The translations under genes and the position numbers were made by a program. Source: Zea mays (taxonomy: Eukaryota > Streptophyta > Magnoliopsida > Poales > Poaceae). From it: a DNA stretch of 64,000 nucleotides. The notes beneath the pieces were generated by a model. It did no database searches. It had not been told where the DNA came from and was given only the letters and a program-made list of their open reading frames with translations. Location of the stretch: contig NC_050100.1 in the NCBI RefSeq assembly GCF_902167145.1, positions 191,015,439-191,079,438 on the forward strand. Direction: 5' to 3'. How positions within the stretch are numbered: the stretch's first letter is position 1; each line of letters begins with the position of its first letter. Shown here in pieces: positions 53,901 to 64,000 of this stretch.

Positions 53901-55831
53901 CAGGAGAGACGCAGAGACCTCTCAGCCTTACTTATATTATTCTAGTACACAGAGAAATACAAAGGCAATTCTATGATGCAACAGATCAAAAGGATACTCA
54001 GGAGGACCAGCTCAGATCACACTAACTTTAATGTTAATAATAGACTATTATAGCATTTTTATAGATGTGGACAAACAAGTGTATCTTCAGCATGATCTAC
54101 TTTCACATACGCAGCACAGGTTTAGTGGAATTATGGTGACATCATCTTGACAAGTCACACAAGTATAAACTACTGTTAATCTCCATCCATAAGCTGATGT
54201 GGGACCACATATTCCTTTCAAATGTATAATCTAGAGTGGATAAACATATTGCATGGCTGTAGTATCTATCAGAGTTCAGGTTTATGAAATGTTAGCTACC
54301 TCTGAAGTTTTTGTTGAACTGTGGATTAAATACAGCAGATGAGGAAATGGAATTCAGACACAGTAATAAATCAAAGAAATCGGGGACTAACCGCTGCCAT
54401 CCATTGACATCTCATGGCAACATCTCTAACTGTCTTGTCTGGTAACGTGGCTGCTATCTTTATGTACTTCATGATTCCTGGTTCATTTGCATACCTGAAA
54501 ATGTCATTACCTTCAAATATAAGATAGACAAAACATCATATCACTTTTTATTGGACATTTGGACTAAATAAAAAGCAGGAATGTGAAAAAAAACACCTAT
54601 AGTAAGAGAAAAGGAATCCAATATATCCAACAAATTGCTCATGTAACAGTTACTTGTATTAATAAAAAAGTGTTCCTTCAATCAGAGGATAAAAAACTGA
54701 CAGCAGAGGTGTATTGCTGACTAGAATCAACTACAAACATCACAAAATCAGTATTATGAAATTATACATTCTCTCCATCCTAGAATATAATGGGATTTCA
54801 GTTGTCTTAAGACAAACCATCCTAGTTTTGATCAAACTTGTAGAAATCGACAATATTACTTACAATATCAAATGAACTTTATTAGATACAATATAAAATT
54901 TATTTTCATAAATTTGCTTCATTGATGTCGAAGATAATATTCCTCAACTCTACAAACTTGGTCAAACTTAGAATTATTTGACTTATTATTAAATTGCATT
55001 CACCAATCAGTTCAATTCAAAATCTTAATCCGATGGAGATCTAACACTCTCTCTCATGTCGACTTTAACTACGTGCTAACTAGGATTCAAATTCGAGATT
55101 CCTGGCTCTAATACCATATTTCAGGCATCAGATGTAGAATAGGAACATGCAACAATTATTTTATTTAATTGCACTAATTAGGATTCAAACTCGATACCTT
55201 TAGCTTTGATAACATATTGAGTTGCATTCCTCAACCAATTCAACCTAAAAACTTAAGCTGATGAAGACAGGTGGTCAATTCACTTCTATTATAACACTTC
55301 GGACAACTATAATCCATTATATTCCAGGATTGAAGGTGTAGGTATTTAGGCAGCACAAAATCTCGGCAGTTTAGCCACAATTTCGATGCACGGTGGTAAC
55401 GGTCAAATTGTTAAAGAATTGAATAGTGAATATAGAAAATGTCACATTATTATGGTGAGATGGAAATAGCTACTTCATTCAGATTTTTTTTGAACATATA
55501 CCTAATTCAGAATATATGGCAGTATATCTTACTTGTTGAGGCCATCGTTCAACAATTGCAGCTCTGGATAGGACCACTCCACAGCCAAGGGTGCACTATA
55601 CTTGAGGTTCTGGCAAGAAGAATCAGCAACCATGTTTGGTGAACCAGTGGATACAATTGTTGAAGATGTAGTGTTCAACATTGCCATGTCGCCATTCATT
55701 CCACTGGAGGTGTCTAGACAAACTGGTATGGCTCCTGACCCACTAGTAATTGAACTCGTCTGAAACGAAACAACATGTTGGTTGCAGAATGGATGTGGAA
55801 ATACACCATAGTGGTTAGAACCTGTTGACAT
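50967..55831 (-). CDS. SANT/Myb-like and DUF3755 domain protein
   Basis: Plant nuclear-type protein of unknown function. Coding exons (all GT-AG, phases close): 55831-55533, 54494-54392, 53400-53332, 52923-52812, 52178-52090, 51781-51720, 51614-51518, 51421-51308 and 51008-50967 (stop TAG); about 328 aa. The SANT/Myb-like domain starts at W86 (VEWSYPELQLLNDGLNK) and continues KYIKIAATLPDKTVRDVAMR. A basic stretch follows (REKEATRRRK-type, 135-157). DUF3755 is at about 205-275 (EENARLLNQIEVNILTSQ, PGIMSKMPPLPVSVDERLAS). The ATG at 55831 lies immediately after an acceptor (CGCATGCAG); the ATG at 55837 in frame is an alternative. The last two exons add a hydrophobic segment and a basic tail and rest on splice signals only. 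Confidence 0.75.
52470..52700. repeat. Stowaway-like repeat remnant in an intron
   Basis: AT-rich stretch ending CTAGACGGAGTGGGTA, which resembles a mutated Stowaway terminus, with AAAGTGCCTAAAATTTGACCAG-type sequence at the other side. It lies in the intron between the exons at 52812 and 52178. Confidence 0.35.
54765..54985. repeat. Stowaway-like repeat remnant in an intron
   Basis: Starts CTCTCCATCCTAGAATATAA, a Stowaway-type CTCCNTCC terminus, and has TTTGATCAAACTTG near AACTTGGTCAAACTTAG as inner inverted matches. The right terminus appears lost. Located in the intron between the exons at 55533 and 54494, next to a TRIM-like element. Confidence 0.4.
54987..55296 (-). mobile_element. TRIM/SMART-like miniature LTR retrotransposon in an intron
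   Basis: On the minus strand, a right-hand LTR of 82 bp (55296-55215, TGTTATAATAG...GCAACTCAATA) is followed by a PBS-like TGTTATCAAAGC. The left LTR (55046-54987, TGTTAGATCTCC...GCAATTTAATA) has the same GGTTGAATTGGTTGAG-type core. Between them is about 170 bp with a second PBS-like TGGTATTAGAGCC and two copies of a TCGAATTTGAATCCTA-like segment. Flanks CTTAT and CTTCG only partly match. It has the size and PBS expected of terminal-repeat retrotransposons in miniature. Confidence 0.6.
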
Positions 55832-57385
55832 CTGCATGCGAAGAAATTTTGCTCTCCCACTTTGCCCTCATGAACACGTCATCAAGCTTACACTTATAAG
55901 TTGTCAACCCCTCTTGAAACTTTCTTCCAATACAAGAAAGGTTCTTTTGCAAATATTACAGTTCCATTGTCAGAGAACCCAGATAAGCTCCGCAACCAGG
56001 GCTCCATAAACTCATTAAAGTAACCATGGATATCATCCAAACTATGATGATAATTTGCAAAGCTTGACTGAACAAATCTTTGTTCTAACAAAAGTACTCA
56101 GTTCTGAGAGACTTCCACATTAGACTTCCTACAAAAGACATGAAAGAAGGAACATTGGCGAATCTGGTCCTCGGGAACAATAATAAAGAAATAGAGGATC
56201 TTTTTTTATCGAACATGCAAGAGAGCTATGTATCATGATATTAAGAAAAACTAGAGATTCGACAGCTCACAAAGTAGTACAATAATTACTTAATGTAATT
56301 CAATTCAAAATAAACTTTCAGCTGGTCAGCGAGAACCAACTTTTGAAAGAGAAGAACCAGCGATCACTTCACAAAAAGAAGAAAAGAGTCTGAAGACCAT
56401 CCAATGCTCAGTCAGTTTGTTTTTTTATTGTAGTCAAATGTCCTCAATAACTAGTTACTCACATAGGTCTTACAAGAAGTGGCTAACCAAAGCTGGCATA
56501 AGTAGATGGACTATCATTAGCACTTATATATATACGAAAAAGAATGATTGCACCATGTGGAAATAATTCAGCCATGTCAGCAGCAGAACACTGTAGTACA
56601 CAGAGCAAGAGTCGTACATTCAGTACAAGTTAACTATATCAAAACCACATCATAGATGAACCGACAAATACGAGTTCATGTTTGTATTCTTAAAGATACT
56701 ACTAACATCATGTATTCATGGTAGGAACGAGTTGTGGGACTCCTCGGAGGAATTGCACAAGAGATTTTCACCGCAAGAAAGAACCAAAACTGAAACGAAC
56801 TATCAAGAGTTGAGTACACAAGGTTTTAATCATGCTTTCAGTAGGAGAAATCAAAGAAGCGATTAGCAAAAGAACCTCAAAGACTAGCCTCCTGTAGGGT
56901 CTCTACAATACCAACAAAGGCTAACTAAGAACGCGAAGAAGCCAAACCCTCCAGCACGGTGGACACTTCAAGATGGAATCCGCTGCACATGAGAGCAATC
57001 GCGGAGGCACTAAGAAACAAGAGTGGCTAGGCAGGAAATCGATGGAACTGCTCGTACACTAAGGAAGCGGCACGGGTAGACTTGAACTGAAAGGAAGAAA
57101 CCAAATCAAGCAACGACGATTGCACGAAAGACAGCGGCCCCCAGGCGCGCACGCAGGGGCACTATCCGAGACGATCTCGCTTTCCACATCGAATTCCACG
57201 CCGACCCGAGCGACCGCCAGCGCCAGTCTCCTTTCTTAGGCCACGCATCGGAATGAAGAAATTAAAACACTAACGCACGAGCACGAGCACGGCCCCGGCG
57301 CCCGCCGGCCCTATCCTAGCCAAATCAGGATCTTTTCCCGATCACGCTACCGAATTCCAAGAGCTGAGTAAATCAAGAAACGCAC

Positions 57386-57560
57386 CTGCGTCGGAGGCTC
57401 GGAGCCGCAGCTAGCTAGCGCAGCGGCAGAGAACGAAGAAGAGGCAAAGCGTGCAGGTGCAGCAGCTATAGCGGCGCGATCGATCCCTGGCGTGAATGGA
57501 GTGTGAGGTGTTGGTCTCTTCTCCTCCGCCGTGTGCGCGCTTGGCCTCCTTTAAATGGTG
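57386..57560 (-). other. Probable 5' untranslated exon of the DUF3755 gene
   Basis: On the minus strand GACGCAG is followed by a splice donor GTGCGT at 57385. The GC-rich sequence upstream looks like a leader exon, and the first coding exon at 55831 begins right after an acceptor, so a non-coding first exon is expected. Its 5' end is uncertain: TATA-like ATTTAAAG (about 57547-57556) and CATATAAGC (about 57675-57684) are both candidates for the core promoter. Confidence 0.45.
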
Positions 57561-57759
57561 GTGCCGTCCGGCTTTGGGCGCTCCAATGGAAAGGCAGGGT
57601 ACAGGGGAGAGGAGAGGAGGGGAGAGCGCAACCAAAAAGCGGCGGCCCCGCCGATCCCAAAGGCGAAACGCTGCTCGCTTATATGCGCTCAAAAAAGGAA
57701 GGGGGCGGGCGGGCAAAAGGCCAGTTCCACAACTTGGCGCACACCACTAGCGAACTAGT

Positions 57760-60610
57760 GAGAGCCGAGCCGCTGCCGTGACGGCCCGACGAGGACGAGA
57801 GGGCAGACGAGATCTCTCGGAATTCAGCGCTGGGGATGGAAACACTGGCGCCGGGATTCCCAATGCCTGCCAAACCATTATTGCCACTATAAACTACTAC
57901 TGCTAGTCTACTCTCTCTCTATCAGCTTTCTTCGTTTGGCTTCCACTTTTTCTAGCGATCGAGGAAAGAATCGAGTACTCGTCTTCACCTCCTTTCCGTC
58001 GTCTCCTTGATTTTTTTTTCTTTAGTCTTCCTCCCGCTCCCTGGAATTGCTTTCCTGGTCACCAGCTTACCTGTTCCAATTGTGCGCGTGCATTTGGTAA
58101 ATTAAAAGAAGATTTCTCCCTCGGTGGCATCGGGAGTTATTAGGACATGACAGCTCCGAGCTCATTTTTTAAGCCCAGTGCGGCCGAGCACGGTGCCATC
58201 CATCGCTAGCGACCTAGCGTGTAGTGTGTACAAAATGCCCATGGCGGATTCATTCAGAGCGGCGGATATGTCGTCCGGAGGGGCGGTGGGAGGTCAAATG
58301 GGACGGGAGCAAAAGAGACAAAGATCTTTTCTGTTCTCGCTTATCCAAGTGTTTGTTGCAAGGAGATGTATATCTGCATCTGCTGCTACTCGCCTCTACC
58401 TGTCAACTTTGAAGGTGTGGGTTTGCTTGGTCCTACTACTATCATACAAAGTAAGGGTGAAAACGGATCGGTATAACCGTCGTTACCGAATATGAATAGT
58501 AGAAATACTTATTTTTTCGGATATGGATTCAGATATTTTTATATTTGAGACTGATATGGGTAATGTCCAGATAGTTCAGCTTCATATTCGGATCGGATAC
58601 GGAGCGAGTACTGCCCTGTAAATACCTGGATATTCGGCTTGGATACGAATACCCGGAATTCAGGTACCCAATTTTCTTTTTTCTGTATAATAATATAGTT
58701 ATAAAATTATGAAATTGGATATGAAATTGGATGAAGATAAACTTTATATGAAAATTATAGAGCTCGAAGAGAAGTAAATCTACATCTTCTGTTGCTACTT
58801 GCCTACTGTGAAGGTGTGGATTTGCTTGGTCCTACTCCTACCCTAAAAAGTAGATCGGAGATAATAGGTGTGAGTGTTTCTGAACAAACCTCAAGTGCTT
58901 CCTTTTTTTCATAAGGAAATGCTCATGGTTTTGCCTGGGTAGTGGAAATAAGAATGGTACTTTAAGTTGTTTTTCTGCAGTTACTGTTATTGTATTACGT
59001 TGGTCATTTTTAAAAAGTAAACTAAATTTATAAGAAATAATAGTAATATTTGTATTTCTAAATAAATCTATGATAGAAAATATTTTCAATGATTTGTCTC
59101 ATATATGTGTATATATTATGCACGAATGGCTTAACAATTGATAAAGATTTGTTAAAGAAATTTCAGGGTAGGTGATTGTCAGGTTGTCATCATAGGTGAC
59201 CAATAGCGTTTAAGAGCATACATATACAAAATTTATCACTACAGATAAAGCTTTATCCAATCAATAATTACTGAACAATATTTAGTAATTATCGATAATG
59301 ACGAGCGATATCTAGTAATTACCAAAAATTACAGTGAAGGTTGAAGTAGCTAGCCTTGTATTAATCGGTCGGTGGCTTCACGATCTCGATCATGTTGAAG
59401 ATCCAACGGTAAGCTTGATTGCCGCATATATCACAGTTTGATGTAGCATATTTATATTTATCTCGTATTTGGTCAGTTTACCGGGGTCGATGTTCTGTAT
59501 AGGTTTGACCCGGCGTCGTCCCATCCTAATAATAATCCAGTAGTTATGTGTTGACCTGACCATGCATCCGTGAATTCGTTCATATCCAGAGTGGTTGCCA
59601 GGCCAGAGTAAACAATTCTTTGGTAGCTTCATTCATCACAGAGAAACGTACGTGTCGGTATACGGGCAGCCTGCATGGCCGACGCGCGGCTCGGTAGCAG
59701 GTCTGGTCAGCAGGCGGGACACTGTCACCGTGATCCAGTCCAGTACTCCATCGCCCTATTCTCTATTCTGCAGAGGAAAGAAAACGTTAACGCGGTACGG
59801 TCTCATGCCATCCGTTCGGCTCGGTGGTCACCGAACCGTCCTCAAATTCTGTCCTCTGCCGCGAGTGCGAGCCAAGTGGTCTACAGAAATTCTAATGCTG
59901 CAGCTAGCTAGCTATTTTCGTAAAGGTTCCTCAACACATGTATTTTGAATGACGAGTATAGGGACGGTTGATATGTTTCTTTGCAAATTGCAAAAGAAAA
60001 AGTATTTTCTAGTGCCTTTGCCATTAAATTTTCCTTTTGGCACAAAATCTGCATGTTTTATCTCTTCGTGTTTGGCTCGATGTGAAACTACAATAATTCC
60101 AGCCACATATTAAGATGTTTGCTGAATCGATTACAGTGTAAATTGAAGCGATGAGCAGGCTTTGGCATAAATCGTTTTGATTGAGCCAATGGAATTAATT
60201 ACGTGCACGTTTGTCCTGGGTTAGACAATCAGACCTTGCGGTTCGCGAGATTGCACATATATTTATACCAGCACCGCCTGAGCAAATCTCCATGCTTCAG
60301 CGCGAGCGCGCACCAATATCCCACACACTGCGAAACGTAAACAAAGCATGGTCAACAAATGATCCATACATATATTTTTTTTCTCGTAAACTAGTGCCGC
60401 CGCCGTTGTTTAGGTCTTATTTGGTTATTCCTATCACATAAAAATTAGATAATGTTAGAAAAAATTATGAAACATTTTGATTTGTTTAGAATTTAAACAC
60501 ACTTAATCTCATCTAATCCACATATATTAAGAGCAAAACAATCAAGTCCTTACATGGAAGTAGTCTCGACGTAAAATAAAAAAAAAAGACATCCAAAAGT
60601 CTGCCTTTTC
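57760..60610. other. Intergenic; no gene seen
   Basis: Upstream flank of the DUF3755 gene and beyond. 58450-58680 holds ATATTCGGATCGGATACGG-type repeat sequence related to 48.9-49.2 kb. 60420-60560 looks like a decayed MITE (CTTATTTGGTTATTCC...AACAATCAAGTCC). Open frames are short and show no domains. Confidence 0.45.
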
Positions 60611-60616
60611 TACGTA

Positions 60617-60827
60617 TTCCCTCCTTGTTTCTGAAGAAGTTTTTGAAAAAAAATATAACTAAATATATATATATATATATATACACACTAATATTTGTAA
60701 TATATAATAGGTATCACTATTACTTATTTAGATATACAAGTATTTATATTAATTCCTTATTTAATTTTTGAAAAAATAACTCTTTGTAAAACAAGATATG
60801 TATTTATTTATTTTGGGACGGAAGGAA
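60617..60827. mobile_element. Stowaway-type (Tc1/mariner) MITE
   Basis: About 211 bp with termini TTCCCTCCTTGTTTC and (reverse) TTCCTTCCGTCCC, flanked by TA at 60615-60616 and 60828-60829. A TA microsatellite sits inside at about 60664-60683. Confidence 0.7.
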
Positions 60828-60829
60828 TA

Positions 60830-61697
60830 ATTAGTTTTGGGATATAGGGAGTAGCTAGCTTAGCTGCTGTTGTCTAGTGTTAGCGTGAAATCTTATATCT
60901 TGTTTGACAGGGCTTTTTCATGGCTGCTCCCTTTGAACTCCGATCCTCCGGCACTATATCATAGAGCTGCCAAATAGGGCCTTAGTAAGTTTACTTGTGA
61001 TTTGCTAAGCAAAAAAGCGCCACTTTAATTCCAATCCTAAGCACCGGAGAAACTTTCTGCTAGCTAGCCGTGCATATCTAAAATATGTGTGCGCAGACTG
61101 TTAGAAATTTAGATATTTTTATGTTTAATTTATTCCATAAATAAGACAGTATAGTTGTAGCGACGCCTATAAGCACGTGTGAAATATTACTATTCACAAA
61201 CTATGCTTGTGTAAAATCAAGACATGACAATAAGGGTAGCATTTTGTTCTCCCACTAAATTTTACACTAGTACAATCAAAATTTTGATGTAATTTTATCC
61301 ATAAATACCCCAACCACTATAAAAGAGAGAAAAATTAAAATCCCTAATTGCATATCAATCTACCACTGTCTGAAGCTTCAGATGTAAGCTTTGAGTACCA
61401 TTTTATTTACCTTTTATATAAAGCCTCCACTATGAAAGAAATCAAAACCAAAATATTTCCTTAGCTAGATTTGTATTTTTTGCAAGGTGACCTAAGGCTC
61501 TTTCTTTCTTTTTCTCCTCGAGGCTCTAGATAGTGTTTTTTTCGAGAAAAAGGTAGATGGAAGATTACATACATTCAAAAGCTTCAGTAGACACCGTCTA
61601 TTCAAGTGATCTTTAGATACTATTGTTATTAGCATTTGACTGTGAACCTTCACAAGCGGGACCCGCTGTGATGGTACCGTGGCGTGGAAATTAAAGC
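60830..61697. other. Intergenic; no gene seen
   Basis: AT-rich sequence without coding potential between a Stowaway MITE and the Harbinger-type element. No clear transposon ends were recognised. Confidence 0.5.
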
Positions 61698-61700
61698 TAA

Positions 61701-63228
61701 GAGCAACTCCAAAAGCCGACCAAAACATGCCCCAAAACTCGTTTTAGCCTTATAAACCAAAAATATCTCGTCCAATAGTTCCTCTATCTTACCCAAAATT
61801 TGTTGGTCCCGCATCTGAGTCCCGACGTTCCGCAATTTTCCGCGTTGCCATTTTCTCCCCAATCCGTCGGCTCCCGCGTGTTGCTGCTGTTTCCGTGTTG
61901 TTTTGCTCGCGCACTCAGTTTAGTTGGCAGCGGAGTGGAAAGCGACGACGGTGAGAGAGAAAGCAGAGGCGGCGGATGAACCGTCGAAGACAATATGCTG
62001 TCAACGACGGCAGTGACAAGCAGCTGATGTGGGAGATCCTGTCCTTCGACGGTGGGATGCCACAATGGCAGATGGCCGCACCCGAGGAACACGACCTCGA
62101 TGGAGGAAGGGAGCTGCGAGGTGCGTTCGAAGGAGCACGTCCACACCATCGTCCAATTGACGTCGACGAATCAGATCCACTTGTTGCTTCCGTGTTCCCT
62201 TGTAACGACGACCTATCTGCAACAATGGAGCTCGCACCCAATAGTACGTGATTATTTTTCTCATCCTTAAACTAAGTGGATCTGAAGCAGAGTTGGCCTC
62301 CGCCACCGGCCGCGCTCTCAGCTAGCCTCATTGTGGAGGATGTCGCGTTAGAGGTCGATGACGGGGAGCGTGTGTGCTGGGTCACCGCCGCCGTCTCCGG
62401 GAGCTCCTTCTCCTTCGCATCCGTGGCCACATCGCAACTTATTATGCAGCGGATCCTCACGCGGTCTGTACGTACGTAGGATTCTCTGAAAAATAATCTT
62501 GATACAACCTCTGATGTCCAGCATGTCTATCTCGTTGAAGTACTCGGTGCCCTTGGATAGAACCACGATGTTTCGTTTCATTATCTAGCTCATCCGCATT
62601 CATCACAACCTGAGTAACGGAGATAAACAAATTTTCATCGTCATCATCTGACGACGAATCCAACACCATTTGCATTGATAGGGCCCGACGATTCATTTTG
62701 ATAATCTTTTACCTGTCAGACCGTCGAATGAATGGTTAGAATTGAAGGGACAAAATACGCACTGCTTCAATTGTAATGATCGAGAGGAAAAAGATGCAAT
62801 GCTGCAAATCATATGACCGTGATGAGAAGGGTCACCTTGAGATGTAGAACGATGTCTTGCGAGTTCCTCCGTTGGGACCGAATCGTGGATTACTTTGCGT
62901 GCTCCAATCACTGGTCAAGAAAAAGATAACATGCAAATAATTCGGGCAAAGGAGACCACAGACGGATTAATCATGCGCGGAAGAAGCAAACAATGATCTA
63001 CCAACCATGCAGATAAGTATATTGGTGGCATGTGATAGCAGTATGACCCAACAAATATTATGGTGGCCTAAACAAGCATGCAACAGTAGAGGTTACATTT
63101 AAAAAATTTTAAGCGACAAAGTATTAGCGTCCTGCTGTGCATGTACATTTTTTTGGGTACTTTTTTTTCAACAGTCCCCAAAAAGACGTTTTGGGCAACA
63201 TGTTTTAAGCAAACTCTTGGAGTTGCTC
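61701..63228 (-). mobile_element. PIF/Harbinger-type transposon, 1.5 kb, defective
   Basis: The termini GAGCAACTCCAAAAGCCGAC and (reverse) GAGCAACTCCAAGAGTTTGC match over about 45 bp with mismatches, including AAAACATG and CCCAAAAC blocks. The element is flanked by TAA on both sides (61698-61700 and 63229-63231), the Harbinger target. The minus strand carries a transposase N-terminal fragment at 62457-62696. The catalytic DDE region is absent, so it is non-autonomous. 61920-62450 holds GC-richer sequence unlike the rest, of unknown origin. Confidence 0.85.
62457..62696 (-). pseudogene. PIF/Harbinger transposase N-terminal fragment
   Basis: An open frame of 79 codons starts MNRRALSMQMVLDSSSDDDD and continues HRGSIQGHRVLQRDRHAGHQ then RLYQDYFSENPTY. 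This is the N-terminal signature of plant PIF/Harbinger (DDE_4) transposases, in which a (K/R)xGSxxG(H)xxxxRDR segment and a DYFxxxPxY segment precede the FRRRFRM motif. Here the FRRRFRM motif and everything downstream are missing; a possible splice donor GTACGT overlaps the break. No nuclease activity is possible from this copy. Confidence 0.8.
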
Positions 63229-63259
63229 TAACACCCACGGTAGTTGGCACTTGGCCGCC

Positions 63260-64000
63260 TAAAAGTCGCCTAGAGGGGGGTGAATAGGGCGAATCTGAAA
63301 TTTACAAACTTAAAGCACAACTATAAGCCGGGGTTAGCGTTAGAAATATAAACGAGTCCGAAAGAGAGGGTGAAAATAAATCACGAGCAAATAAGGCGAA
63401 TGACACAGTGATTTGTTTTACCGAGGTTCGGTTCTTGCAAACCTACTCCCCGTTGAGGTGGTCACAAAGACCGGGTCTCTTTCAACCCTTTCCCTCTCTC
63501 AAACGGTCACTTAGACCGAGTGAGCTTCTCTTCTCAATCAAACGGGACACTAAGTCCCCACAAGGACCACCACACAATTGGTGTCTCTTGCCTTGGTTAC
63601 AATTGAGTTGAAATCAAGAAAGAAGGAAGAAGAAAAGCAATCCAAGCGCAAGAGCTCAAATGAACACAAGTATCTCTCTCTCACTAGTCACTATTTGATT
63701 GGAATTGTCTTTGGACTTGAGAGAGGATTTGATCTCTTGTTTGTGTATTGTATTGAATGCTATAGCTCTTGTATGAGGTGTGAAGGCTGAAAACTTGGAT
63801 GCAATGAAGTGTGGTGGTTGGGGGGTATTTATAGCCCCAACCACCAAAAGAACCGTTGGTGAGGGCTTCTGTCGTATGGCGCATCGGACAGTCCGGTGCG
63901 CCACCGGACACTGTCCGGTGCGCCAGCCACGTCACCCGACCGTTGGATTCTGACCGTTGGAGCTTCTGACATCTGGGCCACCGGACAGTCCGGTGGTGCA
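63260..64000 (-). mobile_element. Partial Sirevirus LTR, cut by the window end
   Basis: On the minus strand this is the 3' end of an LTR ending ATTCACCCCCCTCTAGGCGA, like the CTATTCACCCCCCTCTAGG end of the Sirevirus at 24.4 kb. Palindrome pairs CACCGGACTGTCCGGTG and CACCGGACAGTGTCCGGTG lie at about 63885-64000. The left border reads TAAAAGTCGCC where TG would be expected. Only one LTR end is inside the window; a different family (Ji- or Giepum-like) from the complete element is likely because the LTR body differs. Confidence 0.75.

Noticed and set aside
57496..57781. Overlapping plus-strand open frames in the GC-rich stretch near 57.6 kb
   Set aside because: They overlap the predicted leader and promoter of the minus-strand gene, lack domains, and three frames are open at once.
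58178..58495. 105-codon open frame upstream of the DUF3755 gene
   Set aside because: No recognisable domain; the 3' part runs into a dispersed repeat.

Overview
The window is nuclear DNA of a large grass genome, almost certainly maize (Zea mays) or a very close relative. The evidence is the spliced plant genes, the density of MITEs, and nested LTR retrotransposons of types characteristic of maize: an Opie/Ji-type Sirevirus with CACCGGACTGTCCGGTG palindromes in its LTRs, and a GC-rich Tat-type gypsy element. There are no operons; the unit of organisation is the single spliced gene in a matrix of transposons.

Layout. 1-1.6 kb: intergenic, with a probable LINE 3' end. 1.6-5.2 kb (-): a complete three-exon gibberellin 2-oxidase gene with MITEs in intron 1. 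7.1-9.3 kb (+): a 5'-truncated L1-type LINE. 10.3-11.2 kb (-): a second LINE fragment. 11.2-32.1 kb: a Sirevirus (+) whose 5' LTR is split by a 12-kb gypsy element (-) flanked by the target duplication CTAGT. The gypsy element keeps gag-protease and a spliced antisense ORF but has lost reverse transcriptase, RNase H and integrase. 32.1-33.2 kb: gene-like exonic sequence cut off by the Sirevirus border. 33.6-35.4 kb: a small LTR element with very short LTRs and a GC-rich interior. 36.7-41.4 kb (+): a complete five-exon Lunapark (ER three-way-junction) gene with a LINE in intron 2. 42.6-48.3 kb: a MITE-rich region with a broken two-exon PsbQ-like/PNSL3-like pseudogene. 51.0-57.4 kb (-): a SANT/Myb-like plus DUF3755 gene with about ten exons. 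57.7-61.7 kb: mostly intergenic with MITEs. 61.7-63.2 kb: a 1.5-kb PIF/Harbinger-type element with a transposase N-terminal fragment. 63.26 kb to the end: the start of another Sirevirus LTR on the minus strand.

The three intact host genes (gibberellin catabolism, ER shaping, a nuclear SANT protein) are not functionally linked. Nothing here amounts to a clearly new biological system. The most unusual items are the gypsy derivative with its spliced antisense ORF and clean loss of pol, the short-LTR element with an unidentified GC-rich interior, the Sirevirus whose flanks do not match, and the Harbinger element that joins a transposase fragment to unidentified sequence. Exon borders were read from splice signals and phase only; no transcript evidence was available.
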